Below, piece after piece: positions 5,757 through 7,050 of a stretch of 7,050 nucleotides of DNA. Position 1 is the first letter of the stretch. Every line of letters starts with the position of its first letter. Location of the stretch: the NCBI GenBank assembly GCA_964541605.1, contig CAZIQY010000114.1, forward strand, positions 1-7,050. Direction: 5' to 3'. The stretch comes from CAZIQY01 sp964541605 (lineage in GTDB: Bacteria; Desulfobacterota; Syntrophia; Syntrophales; UBA2185). The notes under the pieces were generated by a model that was not told where the DNA came from, did no database searches, and worked only from the letters and a program-made list of their open reading frames with translations. The position numbers and the translations under genes are program-made.

Positions 5757-7050
5757 TTATTGCCGTTTACTGTCCTTATCAAGGAACACCCCCACTTTCC
5801 TCCCGATGTAATCAAAGAGGTTCGTGAAGTGGCCGATATCCTGCGCCACATCGCGCGTCCAGGGGGAGATCCTGTAGTTGTATGTCGTCCGCGAGTCCGA
5901 GCCGCTGAAGACCATCAATGGAATGGTGATACCGATCCCCTTGTCGTGGTAACCGTTGTTGTAGCCGTCAGAGAAGATGGAGGTGTTCGTCATGCTGTAC
6001 CATGCCGAAAGGATGACCCCGTTAAAGAACTTCGAAAGAGTAAAACGCGCCCCCCGGTCGCCGGCGAGGAATTGTCCGGCCTTCACATCGAAGGTGATCT
6101 CCTGTTCCGGTATATTCAGCCGCCCGTTGGCGAAACCCGTAGCGTAGTAATCCTTCCAGTCATCGTTTTTCATCGCCAGGGGACTGCCCGGCTCCCTTTT
6201 CCGGACCAGGCTGCCGCTCAGCCCGAGCATGACCCTGCCGTTGAACAGGGGCATTGCCACCTCTCCGTCCACGCCCCCGTACTCCGTCTCAAGCAGTCCG
6301 CCGGAGATCCGGCCGTAGACTTCGTGCTTCATCTTCGTGATCTGCTCGAACATGGCGAGCTCCAGGACGGCCCTGTCTTGCAGGTAGGGCACGTAATCGG
6401 ATCGCACCGGCCTTGAGAGCGGCTCATTCACCGTGGACACGGTGTTGAGGGGGTAGGCCGCAACGCCGCCGATCAAGGACGCGCCGCTCCAGGGCCGATA
6501 TGACGTCCAGACTGAGGCGCCAAGCCTGTACTTGAAGAACCCCGAGGGGTCATTCAAAAACATCTGAAAGTCCGGCTTCACATCGTAGTCGAAATGTCTC
6601 CGAAATTCCTTTTTCACCTTCAGCGGTTCATGGACGCTCGTATCGACCTCGGAGAGGTGATAAAACTGGGATGGGGTCAGTCTGCCCGCGAAGTATTCCA
6701 TCATGTCCTCTTTCGTCGTCGTGAATCTGAGGGTGGGAATCCCGTTTTCCGCGAGGATCACATGAACCCTCTGAATATTTTTGGGGGCTATATCGTGGAC
6801 GATTTTGAGCACGACCCCGATCGCCCTCGGCGTGTAGTAATACCTGTCGTTCTCCGCCTCGATCCACAACTCGTCATCCGTTTCCATGATGCCGATATTG
6901 CTGAAGCCCGATTCGCTCAGGGCGCGGACGATCCTCCGGGTCAGCGGGTTTATTTTATTTTCCGGCTTCTCCTTGTAGGGATGAACATAAATGGGCACGA
7001 GAGGATTGCCTAGATCGAAGGCAAACGATAGGTTGATCCCGACCTGGTTT
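5757..7050 (-). CDS. yjbH: YjbH/GfcD-family outer-membrane beta-barrel protein (5' end beyond window)
   Basis: The frame is open from the window edge, giving 430 visible residues that end at TAA 5757-5759. The GTG at 6998 is internal, because coding continues upstream with NQVGINLSFAFDLGNPL. The YjbH (DUF940) family is usually about 700 residues, so roughly the first 270 or more are missing. Visible order: an alpha/beta periplasmic module (about 30-125; LTRRIVRALSESGF, ELWIEAENDRYYYTPRAIG, VHVILAENGIPTLRF), then a long series of alternating short strands with aromatic girdles typical of a beta-barrel (FKYRLGASVWTSYRPW, GRISGGLLETEYGG, GRVMLGLSGSLVRKREPG, FNGVILSAWYSMTNTS). The segment GYHDKGIGITIPLMVF and the final YNYRISPWTRDVAQDIG match the conserved end of the family. 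In E. coli these proteins belong to the yjbEFGH and group 4 capsule operons, where they assist exopolysaccharide secretion. The 296-bp gap to wzz suggests a separate or leaky transcriptional link. Confidence 0.85.
   Translation of the reverse strand, partial: NQVGINLSFAFDLGNPLVPIYVHPYKEKPENKINPLTRRIVRALSESGFSNIGIMETDDELWIEAENDRYYYTPRAIGVVLKIVHDIAPKNIQRVHVILAENGIPTLRFTTTKEDMMEYFAGRLTPSQFYHLSEVDTSVHEPLKVKKEFRRHFDYDVKPDFQMFLNDPSGFFKYRLGASVWTSYRPWSGASLIGGVAAYPLNTVSTVNEPLSRPVRSDYVPYLQDRAVLELAMFEQITKMKHEVYGRISGGLLETEYGGVDGEVAMPLFNGRVMLGLSGSLVRKREPGSPLAMKNDDWKDYYATGFANGRLNIPEQEITFDVKAGQFLAGDRGARFTLSKFFNGVILSAWYSMTNTSIFSDGYNNGYHDKGIGITIPLMVFSGSDSRTTYNYRISPWTRDVAQDIGHFTNLFDYIGRKVGVFLDKDSKRQ

Noticed and set aside
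5760..6416. Long plus-strand open frame (218 codons) opposite yjbH
   Set aside because: It lies fully inside a well-recognised beta-barrel gene, has no recognisable domain and follows the complementary codon pattern.
1..7050. tRNA, rRNA, CRISPR array, toxin-antitoxin or defence genes
   Set aside because: No such pattern was seen on either strand; the window is accounted for by export genes and short intergenic repeats.

Overview
The window is a surface-polysaccharide export locus of a Gram-negative bacterium. Every supported gene lies on the minus strand, so the locus reads from right to left. The large multi-SLBB exporter and the GTCATTCC-type palindromic repeats suggest a deltaproteobacterial lineage (Desulfobacterota, for example Syntrophus-like). 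That placement is an inference, since no taxonomic marker gene is present.

Layout in transcription order. (1) 7050-5757: the C-terminal 430 residues of a YjbH/GfcD-type outer-membrane beta-barrel, whose 5' part lies outside the window. (2) 5756-5461: a gene-free gap holding a 129-bp miniature inverted-repeat element and an AT-rich degenerate repeat. (3) 5454-4435: a Wzz-type chain-length/co-polymerase protein with two membrane helices and no kinase domain. (4) 4457-1254: a 1067-residue Wza-like exporter with a polysaccharide-export domain and seven SLBB-type units. It overlaps the wzz gene by 23 bp and starts at a GTG with a strong Shine-Dalgarno. (5) 1253-1091: an intergenic region with a good sigma70-type promoter, preceded by a 16-bp direct repeat with copies 30 bp apart. 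(6) 1090-587: a small secreted Ala/Gly/Thr-rich protein. (7) 586-461: a REP-like palindrome and a strong 11-bp hairpin in the leader of the next gene. (8) 460-1: a secreted FecR-domain protein, broken by an in-frame TAG at codon 89 but otherwise open to the window edge.

Inferred joint function: the Wzz-type inner-membrane protein and the Wza-like periplasmic/outer-membrane protein would form the export path. The YjbH-type barrel and the small low-complexity secreted protein match the composition of the E. coli yjbEFGH and group 4 capsule (gfcABCDE) sets, which also pair a YjbH/GfcD protein with a small Ala/Gly/Thr-rich secreted protein. No glycosyltransferase, kinase, polymerase or flippase is present, so the glycan is unknown. 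The most notable points are the amber codon in fecR, the possible GfcA/YjbE analogue, the helical insert that splits one SLBB unit, and the promoter with phased direct repeats. I do not see clear evidence for a wholly new system.
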